A stretch of DNA of 64,000 bases from Nanoarchaeota archaeon SCGC AAA011-G17 (GTDB taxonomy: Archaea; Nanobdellota; Nanobdellia; SCGC-AAA011-G17). The first letter of the stretch is position 1, and each line of letters begins with the position of its first letter. The notes under the pieces were generated by a model. That model was not told the DNA's origin. It saw nothing but the letters and a program-made list of their open reading frames with translations, and searched no databases. The position numbers were made by a program, and so were the translations under genes. The stretch covers positions 46,804 to 110,803 of the forward strand of contig AQRL01000036.1 of NCBI GenBank assembly GCA_000402515.1, given 5' to 3'. Below are positions 16,834 to 26,507 of this stretch, in pieces.

Positions 16834-17853
16834 ATGTCAATTGTTGCCAATAAAGATGTTGGAGAAACAAAGGAATCTTTTTTTAAAGCGGTCTCTGATG
16901 TTATGGAATTAGCAGAATGGAAGAAATATATTGGAAATAGTGTTTTTTTAAAGTTAAATTGTGTATCTGACAGGGTCATACCTGGACAATGCACATCTCC
17001 ATGGGTATTTGAAGCTGTTGTTAAAAAATTAAGAAGTAAAAAAGGCATTAAGATTTATGCTGGTGATTCCTACACTGTAACAAACAAACAAATTGAGAGA
17101 TGTTTTGAGGCATGGGGGTATAATAAAATTGCCAAAGAGTATGGTGTTGAATTAGTAAACCTATCAAAACAACCAATGATAAGAAAGAATATTGGAGGAG
17201 AAATATTCAAGGAGCTTGATATACCCAAAATATTATTAGATGTAGATTCTATTGTCACATTACCTGTTTTAAAAACCCATTATATAACAAAAATGACTTT
17301 CTCTTTAAAGAATCAGTGGGGATGCATAACCACTGTAAGACAAAAATACCATACTGTTGCCAGTCAATGTATTGCAGAATTAAATAAATTTCTTAAGGTT
17401 AGTTTTGCTGTTGGTGATGCAAGTGTATGCTCAGAGGGGCACGGACCAAGAGTTGGAAAGCCAAAGATTATGAATTGTGTTCTTGCATCAAATGATCTTG
17501 TTGCACTTGATTCTGTTGGTGCAAAAATGATAGGCATGGATAGTGTAGAACAGATAGAATATGCACACAAATTAGGTATTGGAAGCAAAGAGTATAATTT
17601 GAAAGGAGATAAAATAAAAATCAGCAAGTTCGAGCCTGCAATCTTGAAAACCCACATAATCTCTCTTATAGAAATGAACTTAAGAAAAATTCCTTTATTA
17701 AACAAAATTATTTTTGACACTCCCTTATTTAAAATTCCTGCTTATCTAACTGCGCGTATGAATGATTTGTGGTATTACAAAAAAGGAAGATTTTTACCAG
17801 GACCAGTTTTAAAGAATAATATGTACAGAGAAGAGTTTGAAGATTTAGTCTGA
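16834..17853 (+). CDS. DUF362 domain protein
   Basis: 339 aa. GNSVFLKLNCVSDRVIPGQCTSPW near the N-terminus (residues 34-57), IYAGDSY, a central LPVLKTHYITKMTFSLKNQWGC and GDASVCSEGHGPRVGKP near 200-216 are the conserved blocks of DUF362. The biochemical function of the family is not settled; many members carry a ferredoxin domain, which this one lacks. No other redox or Fe-S partner is next to it except radical SAM protein 1, divergently transcribed. The last 9 bp overlap the convergent GT-C gene. Confidence 0.82.
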   Translation: MSIVANKDVGETKESFFKAVSDVMELAEWKKYIGNSVFLKLNCVSDRVIPGQCTSPWVFEAVVKKLRSKKGIKIYAGDSYTVTNKQIERCFEAWGYNKIAKEYGVELVNLSKQPMIRKNIGGEIFKELDIPKILLDVDSIVTLPVLKTHYITKMTFSLKNQWGCITTVRQKYHTVASQCIAELNKFLKVSFAVGDASVCSEGHGPRVGKPKIMNCVLASNDLVALDSVGAKMIGMDSVEQIEYAHKLGIGSKEYNLKGDKIKISKFEPAILKTHIISLIEMNLRKIPLLNKIIFDTPLFKIPAYLTARMNDLWYYKKGRFLPGPVLKNNMYREEFEDLV

Positions 17854-19428
17854 TTTAATGTAAATTTCTGTATACTTATTATTTTTCTCAAATCTTTTTT
17901 CCAATGTTAAATTAAATTTATTAATAATTTCTTTTTTTCTTTCTTCTCCAATAAATCCATTATAATAAAAAATATCAAACTTATTGTCATCTTTTATACT
18001 ATCAATATCCACATTTCTTATTGATTTTTTTGTATAGCCTGAATAAGGTGATGATAACCCTTGTTTTGAAAAGAAACCAGATGTTAAAACAACGGAATTT
18101 GGATAATTCTCTTCTATGTATCCTATTGCCTGAGATTCAACAGTAACCTCGTCTGCATATTCCATATTTGATGACAAATCACCATGATACGGAAGATTCA
18201 AATTCCATACAGAAATAAAAAGTACTGCTATAATTAATGCAACCAAATATTTCTTATTCCCAAATATCTTTGTTATTGATTTAGAGGCAATTATAACTAA
18301 CAGTGGGAATATTGGAACAAAATACCTAGCAAGGTTTGTTCTAAACATAGAATGATAAACTACATAAATTAGTATTATTGATGAAAAAAGAATTATCTCT
18401 TTTTTATTCCATTCTTCAAAAAATAACTTATTTGTTGTTAAAAAGATAAAGAATATTACTGCAATCAAAAACCTAAAATTATAAACTTCTTGGATATGGT
18501 TATTTAAGGTAGGAAAATTTGCTGATTCTATCTGTAATGAAGGAATAAAATAGATTATAACAAGAAGAAATATACTCAGAATTAAGTAAAATAATGTGGA
18601 TTTATATTTAAATCTTTTAAAAAATGATTTTATGGTTAATGGCGCCAGAATAATTAATATTGTTAATATCCATCTAAACTCATCAAAAAATATTTTTTTT
18701 AATACTCCGAGGAAGATTAATATTATAGGTGAGATACTTGTTAACCTAAATCTTTTCAATTCCGGATGAAAAAACCAACCATTTATTATCTTATTTAAAA
18801 ATAACCAAAAAACAACAAGGAGCAACGGCGAACCATAAATTAACAATTCTCTAAGAAGTACTTTTTTATCTTTTTTATAGTCTTTTATTAAAATATACAA
18901 TAAAACTCCTGGAATAATAAGCATTGAAGATTCATATATTAAAATTGACAATGACATCATCAAAATATACAATTTTTTATTTTCTTTTATAACAAAATAT
19001 ATTGCTGCAATATTCAGTGCTGTGCTTGGTATTGCAGTGGAAAAAATTCCAGAGAGTGCAGAATAAGAGGGGATTGAAAATAATAGAATTACAGAGATTA
19101 TTGCCGTATCTTTATCAAATATTTTCTCTGCTATCAAGTATGTGAATAATAAAGCAAGAGATGAGAATAAAATGATTATTACATAAGCCATTATCGGACT
19201 TGTAGTGAAAAAAAAGATTATTGCTAAAACCATAAATAACAAAGGGGTATGCCCAAAAGAAAGACCATTAACAAAAGGATTAATTCCATTTTTTACCATA
19301 TGCTCTGCAGAGGGTACAAGATATGTAAGCGCATCTTCATTAAATGGAAGATTCAATATTGTTATTTTAGATAAAAACATTACCAAAAAAAATATCAAAA
19401 ACAATATTATTTTTTTCATTTTTTCCAT
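17845..19428 (-). CDS. GT-C family membrane glycosyltransferase-like protein (a)
   Basis: 527 aa, about 12 membrane segments through residue 420, then a soluble domain. The first outer loop has LPFNEDALTYLVPSAEHMV with the acidic pair expected in PMT/ArnT-type GT-C enzymes, which use polyprenyl-phosphate sugars. Its start overlaps the stop of the upstream GT-C gene by 13 bp, so the two are coupled and may act in sequence. The acceptor is unknown. Confidence 0.78.
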   Translation of the reverse strand: MEKMKKIILFLIFFLVMFLSKITILNLPFNEDALTYLVPSAEHMVKNGINPFVNGLSFGHTPLLFMVLAIIFFFTTSPIMAYVIIILFSSLALLFTYLIAEKIFDKDTAIISVILLFSIPSYSALSGIFSTAIPSTALNIAAIYFVIKENKKLYILMMSLSILIYESSMLIIPGVLLYILIKDYKKDKKVLLRELLIYGSPLLLVVFWLFLNKIINGWFFHPELKRFRLTSISPIILIFLGVLKKIFFDEFRWILTILIILAPLTIKSFFKRFKYKSTLFYLILSIFLLVIIYFIPSLQIESANFPTLNNHIQEVYNFRFLIAVIFFIFLTTNKLFFEEWNKKEIILFSSIILIYVVYHSMFRTNLARYFVPIFPLLVIIASKSITKIFGNKKYLVALIIAVLFISVWNLNLPYHGDLSSNMEYADEVTVESQAIGYIEENYPNSVVLTSGFFSKQGLSSPYSGYTKKSIRNVDIDSIKDDNKFDIFYYNGFIGEERKKEIINKFNLTLEKRFEKNNKYTEIYIKSD

Positions 19429-20792
19429 ATAAAATAAATTATTAATAAAATTATAACAAAGGATATTAAAGTTATTATGGTTGTAATTTGCCAGTCCATA
19501 TTGTTTATTTTTGTAGATATTAATGTTAGTGTATAACTAGTTAATCCTCTTTCTTTTATAGAATTAAAATAATAACTTAAATCTTCAAGAGTACACCCAA
19601 AATCATACATAACTCCAACAAAATTTATTAGTATTGAAATAGAAGATAAAAAAATTACTATTTTGAGTGAAATCTTTTCAAAAGTAAATGATAATGGAAT
19701 TATGATAAATGGTATTATTGGAAGTAGGTATCTTAATCCAAATGTGCATGGACTTCTCCCAGAAAAAGATGAATAAAAAATAAGTTGTAATAAAAATATA
19801 AGAAGAAATAATATACTTTCATTTCTAAACTCTTTTTTTCTGAACCCAAGATAAACACCATAAAATGATAAAAACAATATAGGCATATATACAAAAAGAC
19901 CATATTTCAAAGAAAAGAGATACATAAATATTGTTTCAAATTTAGGAATACCATATGTTATTCCATTGGGGTTTGTACTATATGATGGGGTTATTTCATG
20001 TACTCTGTATTGATAACTTGATGGAATGATACTATCATAGACTGTAATGTTGTATAACATTAAAAAAGACAAGGGGATCATAATACCTACTATAAAAAGG
20101 ATTATTTTTCTATCCCTTTTTAATGTTAATAAATAAAGAAATAATAAGAATAAGCTAATAATTTGTGGGAAATCTATCGTCACTGCATATCCCCCAAATA
20201 GCCCCGAGATAAATAGTAACACGTTTCTATTATCTTTCTTATATTGGTATAACAAAAAGAAGGAACAAAATAAAAAAAATGCGGATAATATTCTTGGATA
20301 AAAACCTACCGAGTAAGTAAAAAAAAGTGTTCCAAATGCAAAAGTAAACACAATTAATAGTCTCTTCTTACTGCTTTTTATTATATCCTCCAAAAAATTA
20401 TAAATTAAAACAGAGATAAGGACTGATAAAATAGAAAATAGGAAAACAATTGATATTATTGAGATAATAACTGTATTAAGTTGTGCTTGTGGTATATTTA
20501 ACAAATTTGGAATAAAATTAAATATTGGTTTGAAGATTATATAAAATGGAACTATCAAAAAAGTTGTTCCAGGAGCAAATCCTGAATAGAAGTTTCCATT
20601 ATAATAAGAATAATCACAACCAGTCTGTTTACATCCCTCTTTCATGTAATCATTCACAACAAAAGTTCTTTTGTCAACAATAGCCATTGATTCATGAATT
20701 ATAGATTCCGCTAGATAAGAACCACCATATGTTGAAATAAAAAAAAGATAAACAATCCAGATACTAAAAAATATTTTATAGCTGATATTCAT
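19416..20792 (-). CDS. GT-C family membrane glycosyltransferase-like protein (b)
   Basis: 458 aa with about 11 membrane segments. The first loop after the N-terminal helix contains YYNGNFYSGFAPGTTFL (about residues 64-80), a pattern seen in polytopic GT-C-like proteins. The extracytoplasmic soluble tail is short, unlike in the other GT-C proteins here. It lies one base downstream of radical SAM protein 2 and shares its transcript. A sugar transfer function is inferred from fold and context. Confidence 0.72.
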   Translation of the reverse strand: MNISYKIFFSIWIVYLFFISTYGGSYLAESIIHESMAIVDKRTFVVNDYMKEGCKQTGCDYSYYNGNFYSGFAPGTTFLIVPFYIIFKPIFNFIPNLLNIPQAQLNTVIISIISIVFLFSILSVLISVLIYNFLEDIIKSSKKRLLIVFTFAFGTLFFTYSVGFYPRILSAFFLFCSFFLLYQYKKDNRNVLLFISGLFGGYAVTIDFPQIISLFLLFLYLLTLKRDRKIILFIVGIMIPLSFLMLYNITVYDSIIPSSYQYRVHEITPSYSTNPNGITYGIPKFETIFMYLFSLKYGLFVYMPILFLSFYGVYLGFRKKEFRNESILFLLIFLLQLIFYSSFSGRSPCTFGLRYLLPIIPFIIIPLSFTFEKISLKIVIFLSSISILINFVGVMYDFGCTLEDLSYYFNSIKERGLTSYTLTLISTKINNMDWQITTIITLISFVIILLIIYFIWKK

Positions 20793-20793
20793 T

Positions 20794-22104
20794 TTAATTT
20801 GCCAGTCTTCTTTTCATATAGCTTAAGAACCATTTTGGTCTGAAATAATATGAAACAAATGCTTTTTCTTTTAACCTTTCAATTTGTTCTGGTGTTAGAT
20901 TTTTATGTCTAAAAACAAGTGTATAATTATCAAATTTTTCATAATCATTTGTAAGAAATCTATCTTTCATATTTTCATAGAACCCCGTTCCAGGTATTGG
21001 AGTGTTTATTGCAAATTGTGCTATATGTGTATTAAGTTTTTTTGCATAATTTATTGTGTCTAAAATGCTCTTTTCTGTATCATCCTCTAATCCAAGAATA
21101 TAAAAAGCAGAAACTTTTATTCCTATCTTATCACAATAATCTATTATTTTTTCTTGGTGTGTTTTATTTATTGATTTTCTCTTTGATTTCTTAAGAATTT
21201 CTTCATTTTCTGACTCTATGCCTACATTTATTGCTCTTAATCCTGATTTGTAAAATGTGTCAAGCAAATTTTCATCAAGTAAATCAAGTCTTGTTTCACA
21301 TGCCCATTCTATATCCAAATTATTTTCAATTATCTTTTCTGCTATCTCTTTTGCTCTTTCTTTATCTAATGAGAATACAGGATCACGGAATAAGAACCCT
21401 TTTATCTTAAATTTTCTTTTTAGATATTTCAACTCTTCAATAATTTTATCTGGGTCTCTTGCTCTCCATACTGTCCCTTGTGTTGCTGTATATGGACAAT
21501 AAAAGCTACATGAATATGTACATCCTCTACTCGATTGCATTACCAGAAAGGGTTTTTTATTAATCACAGGAGAATAAGAATATTTTTCATAAGGAAATAT
21601 ATCCCATAATGGGAATGGAAGTGAGTCTAAATTTTTTATTGGTTCACTGATAATTTTTCCTTTTGGTATTGTTTCTTTTAAATTAATAAGTGCTGCTTCT
21701 GGTTCACCACAAATTACAAAATCACAATATGGTAAAAATAAATCTGATTTCACCGATGAAAAAGGACCCATAAACCCAACTTTCGAATTTGTTGTTTTTT
21801 TTATTTTTTTGGCTATTTCTATTTCATGTTTATAATCAATCATAGAAGAATGAATAATAATAAGATCAGAGTCTTTTGATATCTTATCTTGTAAAAAAGA
21901 AACATCATGACCATTTTTTGATAATATGGCTGCTGCATAAGCTAGAGAAAGAATTGGTAAATTTACACCCCTTTTCTTTGACAGTTCAATAAGTTTTGCA
22001 GGAATAGATTTCCCTATTCTTGTCACAGTTCCAAAGTTTCCACTAACGTCCTTATTTGCACACTGTTTCTTTTCTGCATCTATTGATAATAGGGTTATTT
22101 TCAT
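20794..22104 (-). CDS. B12-binding-type radical SAM protein 2 (CX3CX3C variant)
   Basis: 436 aa. It is a clear paralogue of radical SAM protein 6 (33441-34745): both begin MKITLL, share an unusual 45-residue N-terminal extension and replace the normal GGxH loop with GFMGPF (GFIGPF in the partner). The cluster motif reads GCTYSCSFYC, with C195, C199 and C203. The second spacer therefore has three residues, not two, through one extra codon relative to the paralogue, confirmed by reading the codons TGT AGC TTT TAT TGT. The third Cys may still reach the cluster. The C-terminal FVSYYFRPKW tail is shared with the paralogue. It is coupled by 4 bp to protein 3. Confidence 0.85.
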   Translation of the reverse strand: MKITLLSIDAEKKQCANKDVSGNFGTVTRIGKSIPAKLIELSKKRGVNLPILSLAYAAAILSKNGHDVSFLQDKISKDSDLIIIHSSMIDYKHEIEIAKKIKKTTNSKVGFMGPFSSVKSDLFLPYCDFVICGEPEAALINLKETIPKGKIISEPIKNLDSLPFPLWDIFPYEKYSYSPVINKKPFLVMQSSRGCTYSCSFYCPYTATQGTVWRARDPDKIIEELKYLKRKFKIKGFLFRDPVFSLDKERAKEIAEKIIENNLDIEWACETRLDLLDENLLDTFYKSGLRAINVGIESENEEILKKSKRKSINKTHQEKIIDYCDKIGIKVSAFYILGLEDDTEKSILDTINYAKKLNTHIAQFAINTPIPGTGFYENMKDRFLTNDYEKFDNYTLVFRHKNLTPEQIERLKEKAFVSYYFRPKWFLSYMKRRLAN

Positions 22105-23483
22105 TTTATCGCGTTTATAACTGCAAAAAAACCTTTTATTGCTTGTTTTGCCTGTTCTGGTGATTTAATGTTTTTTATCCACCTAAAGACAAATATTGGT
22201 CTTAAATAAAATTTTCTATATGCCAATTTATAATATTTATCAAGCGTTTTTGAATCAAGAGTTGGAAGATTCATGACTTTGTTTGAATAACTGGAATAAC
22301 AATTCCAATTCTCTGTCATCAAATAATCATTTTTCTTTGCCCAATCATACATCTCTGTTCCAGGATAAGGGGTAGTTATGTTAAAATGCGCTTCATCTGG
22401 ATCTAATTCAAGAGCAAATTCTATTGTTTTTTTCATTGTTTCTTCTGTCTCTTCTGGATTCCCAAACATAAATGATGCTCTTGTTCTTATACCAACCTTT
22501 TTAGCAATTTTGAATGCTTCCCTTATCTTATCTAGAGAAATATACTTCTTTATGTTCTTCAAAATGTTCTCATCTCCAGATTCTACACCAATAAGAATGA
22601 GATGACATCCTGCCTTTTTCATTAATGATAGTAATTCTTCATCTACAAAGTCTGCTCTTGTAAAACAGGACCAAGTTATATCAATTTTTTCATTGATTAT
22701 TTTTTCACATGTTTCTTTTACTGTTTTTCTGAATATTGTGAATGTATCATCATAAAAAGAAATTTCTTTTACTCCATAATCTTTTATCAACAACTTTATT
22801 TCTGCGATTATATTGTCTGCAGATCTTGTTCTTAGTTTTTCTCCTGTTAGCCTATGACAGAAAGTGCATCTTCCTGGACATCCCCTTGTTGCGATTATAC
22901 TCATTGCAGGCAGTCTTTTGTAATTACCAATAGCAGGATAATATTTATTCATAGGTAATAGGTGATATGCTGGTGGAGGCATTTCATCCAAATTGTCTAT
23001 AAATGGTCTTGGTGGGTTATGGATTATTTTTCCTTCTTTTTTGTATGATAATCCAAGAATATATTTTTTATTTTCCAAAATTTCTAGTATTGTAAATTCT
23101 CCTTCTCCTCTAACTACAAAATCAACATTTTCATTTTTTATAATTTCATCTGGAAGTATTGTTGGATGAGCACCCCCAAGAATTATTTTTGTATCTGGAT
23201 ATATTTTTTTACAGATTGATGCAATTTCCAATGCATTATTAATTAAACTTGTTGTTGCAGTTATACCAATAAATTTTGGTTTTGGATATAGTAAAATTTT
23301 TTTTTCTATATTTTTTACAATAATTTTTTCTGCAGTACAATCAATTATTCCTATTTCTTTGTTGTTCTTTTCCAAAAAAGATGCTATGTATGATATCCCC
23401 AAAGAAGGCATACAACTCCCCACATATTTCCATAAATTTTCATCATCCTTAACCCATGGTGGGTCTATAAATAGGATATCCAT
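22101..23483 (-). CDS. B12-binding-type radical SAM protein 3
   Basis: 460 aa. B12-binding-type Rossmann domain with LGGAHPTILP near 102-111; the cobalamin His motif is replaced by IIDCTAE. The radical SAM motif GCPGRCTFC has C202, C206 and C209. FYDDTF lies downstream in the barrel. It is closest in this window to protein 5 (31202-32599), with which it shares PAYHLLPM, GCPG(R/Q)C and the C-terminal (R/K)xFYxRPxxxxR tail. It sits between a GT2 gene and protein 2 in one leftward operon. Substrate unknown. Confidence 0.88.
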   Translation of the reverse strand: MDILFIDPPWVKDDENLWKYVGSCMPSLGISYIASFLEKNNKEIGIIDCTAEKIIVKNIEKKILLYPKPKFIGITATTSLINNALEIASICKKIYPDTKIILGGAHPTILPDEIIKNENVDFVVRGEGEFTILEILENKKYILGLSYKKEGKIIHNPPRPFIDNLDEMPPPAYHLLPMNKYYPAIGNYKRLPAMSIIATRGCPGRCTFCHRLTGEKLRTRSADNIIAEIKLLIKDYGVKEISFYDDTFTIFRKTVKETCEKIINEKIDITWSCFTRADFVDEELLSLMKKAGCHLILIGVESGDENILKNIKKYISLDKIREAFKIAKKVGIRTRASFMFGNPEETEETMKKTIEFALELDPDEAHFNITTPYPGTEMYDWAKKNDYLMTENWNCYSSYSNKVMNLPTLDSKTLDKYYKLAYRKFYLRPIFVFRWIKNIKSPEQAKQAIKGFFAVINAIK

Positions 23484-23484
23484 T

Positions 23485-24168
23485 TTAATTTATAAATCTG
23501 TATTTTAGAAGTGTCCAGGCGCCTTCAATCCCATCTTTCCAATTTATCTTCTTTCCCTCATTTTTATGCCTTGGATAATAGCTTATTGGAACTTCATAAA
23601 TTTTATAACCTTTTTTGATCACTTTTGCTGTAACCTCCGGACAAAATTCAAATCTTTTACATTTTAAATTTAAGTTTTTTATAACCTCTGATTTAAAAAC
23701 CTTATAACATGTTGGTTCATCTGTTATTTTTGCATTATACAACAAATTAGTAAGGATGGTCATTCCAATCCCTCCAATATAAAAAGAAATACCAGAGTGT
23801 TGTTTGTTTTCTTTTTTTAATCTTCTTGACCCATAAACAACTTCTGTTTTTCCATCAAGAATTGGTTGTATTAATGAAAGGTAATCATTGGGGTCGTACT
23901 CCAAATCTGCATCCTGAATAAGAATAATATCTCCTGTTGCGTGCTTTATTCCTGTTCTAATCGCTGCTCCTTTGCCTTGATTCTTTTCGTGTTCTACTAA
24001 TTCTATATTTTTGAAGCTCTTCAGAATATCAATTGTTTTGTCCTTGCTTCCATCATCTACAACAACTATCTCTTTTTGTATGTCTAAATTTATCCCTTCT
24101 ACTTTTTTTAGCAATTCTGCAATTGTTTTTTCTTCATTGTAGACAGGTATAATTATAGATAATTTCAT
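23485..24168 (-). CDS. GT2 glycosyltransferase, paralogue of 34747-35433
   Basis: 227 aa. MKLSIIIPVYNEEKTIAELL, VVVDDGSKDKT at about 35-45, GKGAAIRTGIKHATGD and IQDADLEYDP (DxD, about 86-90) define a DPM1/GtrB-type GT2. It is clearly paralogous to 34747-35433 along the entire length (for example KKGYKIYEVPI near the end). An upstream in-frame ATG would add 11 residues, but the ATG at 24168 matches the family start and has a TATA-like tgtttataat (24191-24200 on this strand) 23-32 bp upstream. First gene of a leftward GT2-radical SAM-radical SAM-GT-C-GT-C operon. Confidence 0.88.
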   Translation of the reverse strand: MKLSIIIPVYNEEKTIAELLKKVEGINLDIQKEIVVVDDGSKDKTIDILKSFKNIELVEHEKNQGKGAAIRTGIKHATGDIILIQDADLEYDPNDYLSLIQPILDGKTEVVYGSRRLKKENKQHSGISFYIGGIGMTILTNLLYNAKITDEPTCYKVFKSEVIKNLNLKCKRFEFCPEVTAKVIKKGYKIYEVPISYYPRHKNEGKKINWKDGIEGAWTLLKYRFIN

Positions 24169-24259
24169 TAAATTAAGCTTTAAAACAACAATTATAAACA
24201 TTTCTATTATATAATCCTATAAACGAAAAGCTTAAGAAATAATTAATCAAGAAACACAC

Positions 24260-25261
24260 ATGAAAGTCATTATTTTGATATCTACGGTTATAAGTTTCTT
24301 AACTGTCTGGTTTCTTACTCCCTGGTTAATTAGATATCTCAGAAAGATAGATTTAGTTGTTCAGGACCAAAACAAAGAGGGAAAACCACTAGTTCCTATT
24401 TCTGGGGGTTTAGCTGTTGTTGCCGGCTTTTTTGCTGGATTGCTTACATTCATATTTATTAGAACGTTTTTTCCAGTAATGGATGGATTAATATTAAATG
24501 ATTTTAATCTAAACTATATATTCGCCGGTATGCTTTCTATATTAATTATAACAATAGTTGGTTTTGTTGATGATTTAGTTATTAAAAAAACAAAAGAAAG
24601 TGCTGTTGGATTAAATCAATGGCAAAAACCATTATTAACATTAAGTGCAGCTATCCCATTAATAGCAATAATGGTTGGTGAAACAACAATGACATTTCCT
24701 ATTATTGGAAGAATAAATATGGGGGTGTTATATCCATTACTTTTTGTTCCCATAGGTGTTGTTGGTGCTGCAAATATGGTTAATATGCTTGGTGGGTTAA
24801 ATGGTCTTGAAACAGGTATGGGAATTATCTATATGGGGGTACTAGGACTATATGCTTATACCAATGAAAGATACATTGCGGCTTTAATTGCATTAATGGT
24901 TTTTATTGCCTTAATTGCGTTTTTTTATTATAATAAATACCCTGCCAGGATTCTTCCTGGAAATTCACTTACTTATTTTTTGGGTGGGTCTTTGGCAGTT
25001 ATAGCTATTATTGGAGATATTGAAAGAGCAGCGATTGTTTTGGCAATACCTTTCTTTATTGAATTTATATTAAAACTGAGAAGCAAGTTAAAGGCAGATA
25101 GTTTTGGTTATTACAAAGATGGAAAATTACATTCAAAATATGATAAAGTTTATTCATTAACACATATATTTTTAAGAACAGGAAAATTTAGTGAAAAACA
25201 GATTGTATGGTTTTTTATAGTAATTGAACTAATAATATCAAGTTTTATATGGTTTGTATAA
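24260..25261 (+). CDS. Polyprenyl-phosphate GlcNAc-1-phosphate transferase, Alg7/AglH type
   Basis: 333 aa with about 10 membrane segments. It transfers a sugar-1-phosphate (probably GlcNAc-1-P) from a UDP-sugar to the lipid carrier, the first step of the glycan. FVDDLVIKKT near 103-112 (Mg-binding DD), NMVNMLGGLNGLETGMG near 172-188 and ARILPGNSLTYFLGG near 229-243 are the conserved cytoplasmic loops of the MraY/WecA/Alg7 family; the sequence looks closer to Alg7 than to bacterial MraY. It heads a rightward operon with a flippase and two GT2 genes. Confidence 0.93.
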   Translation: MKVIILISTVISFLTVWFLTPWLIRYLRKIDLVVQDQNKEGKPLVPISGGLAVVAGFFAGLLTFIFIRTFFPVMDGLILNDFNLNYIFAGMLSILIITIVGFVDDLVIKKTKESAVGLNQWQKPLLTLSAAIPLIAIMVGETTMTFPIIGRINMGVLYPLLFVPIGVVGAANMVNMLGGLNGLETGMGIIYMGVLGLYAYTNERYIAALIALMVFIALIAFFYYNKYPARILPGNSLTYFLGGSLAVIAIIGDIERAAIVLAIPFFIEFILKLRSKLKADSFGYYKDGKLHSKYDKVYSLTHIFLRTGKFSEKQIVWFFIVIELIISSFIWFV

Positions 25262-25262
25262 T

Positions 25263-26507
25263 ATGATAAAAAAATTTTTAGATTATTTATTCAAAAAAGA
25301 CAAAAGATTAATGAAAGATAGTATCATATTGTTTTCTGCAGTTCTTTTTTTGAACATAATGGGATATATTTTTCATTTTATTGTTGGTAGAACATTGGGT
25401 CCAGCAGATTATGGAATATTTGGTGCTATTATGTCCCTCATATATATCATAACTGTACCAATGAATACATTACAGACAAGCATCACAAAATTTACTTCTA
25501 ATTTTAAGGTACATAATGAAACAGGAAAAATCGCTTATTTACTAAATAGGTCAATAAAATTATTGTTTTTTGTTTCTTTAGTTGCAACTTTTTTATTTAT
25601 GATTTTAAGCCCTCTTTTTGCCAGTTTTATGAATACTGAAAAAATAAGCCCTTTCTTATCTGTTAGTTTATTTTTATTCTTTGCATTATTACTGCCAATA
25701 AACAGGGGGGTTATGCAGGGGTTACAAAATTTTAAAAGTCTTGGTTGGAATTATTGTATAGAGGGGGCAGTCAAAATTTTAATTGGTATTTTGTTTATTT
25801 ATTTATGGGGATTGAATGGAGCAGTTCTTGCTTTTGGTGTTTCGTATATTGTTCCTTTCTTTTTTTCATTTATAACCTTAAATAAAGATTTGGTTACCCC
25901 AGAAAAATTTGACACAAAAAATGTTTACAAATATTCTATTCCTGTATTAATTATGCTAACAAGTCTGACATTATTTTATAGTTTAGATGTCATTTTAGTA
26001 AAACATTTTTTTAATGCTGTTGATGCTGGATTTTACGCTGCGATTTCATTACTTGGTGGGAAAATTGTTTTTTTTGGTTCAATTAGTATAAGTTTGGTTA
26101 TGTTCCCAAAGGTAGCAGAATTATATGCAATGAAGGAGGAACATAGGGAGGTATTGTACAAATCTATGCTTCTTGTTACTATATTTGGTTTTTTTATTAC
26201 ATTATTTTACTGGCTATTCCCTAATTTCTCAGTTGGTTTGCTATTTGGAAAAGAATATCTAAATATTGCTCCAATGCTTTGGATTTTTGCAGCATTAATG
26301 ACTGTCTTTTCTTTGGTTTACTTATTATCTTTTTATAATGTTTCAATACACAAAAATAAATTTATATATATTCTAATTTTATTTAATATACTTCAAGTTG
26401 TTTTGATATATCTATTTCATGAAAATTTATGGCAAATAGTTTATATTATGTCTGGAACAATGATAGCATTATTCCTGCTATTAATTTTTTATACATTTAA
26501 AAAATGA
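25263..26507 (+). CDS. Oligosaccharide flippase, Wzx/MATE type
   Basis: 414 aa with about 12 membrane segments. The opening FHFIVGRTLGPADYGIFGAI (residues about 34-53) and the general order of helices match polysaccharide-biosynthesis/RfbX proteins that flip lipid-linked glycans across the membrane. I start it at the ATG at 25263, one base after the preceding stop; a TTG three codons upstream would overlap the preceding gene by 8 bp. It is co-transcribed with the GPT enzyme, so it is the better candidate of the two flippases for the N-glycan. Confidence 0.87.
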   Translation: MIKKFLDYLFKKDKRLMKDSIILFSAVLFLNIMGYIFHFIVGRTLGPADYGIFGAIMSLIYIITVPMNTLQTSITKFTSNFKVHNETGKIAYLLNRSIKLLFFVSLVATFLFMILSPLFASFMNTEKISPFLSVSLFLFFALLLPINRGVMQGLQNFKSLGWNYCIEGAVKILIGILFIYLWGLNGAVLAFGVSYIVPFFFSFITLNKDLVTPEKFDTKNVYKYSIPVLIMLTSLTLFYSLDVILVKHFFNAVDAGFYAAISLLGGKIVFFGSISISLVMFPKVAELYAMKEEHREVLYKSMLLVTIFGFFITLFYWLFPNFSVGLLFGKEYLNIAPMLWIFAALMTVFSLVYLLSFYNVSIHKNKFIYILILFNILQVVLIYLFHENLWQIVYIMSGTMIALFLLLIFYTFKK

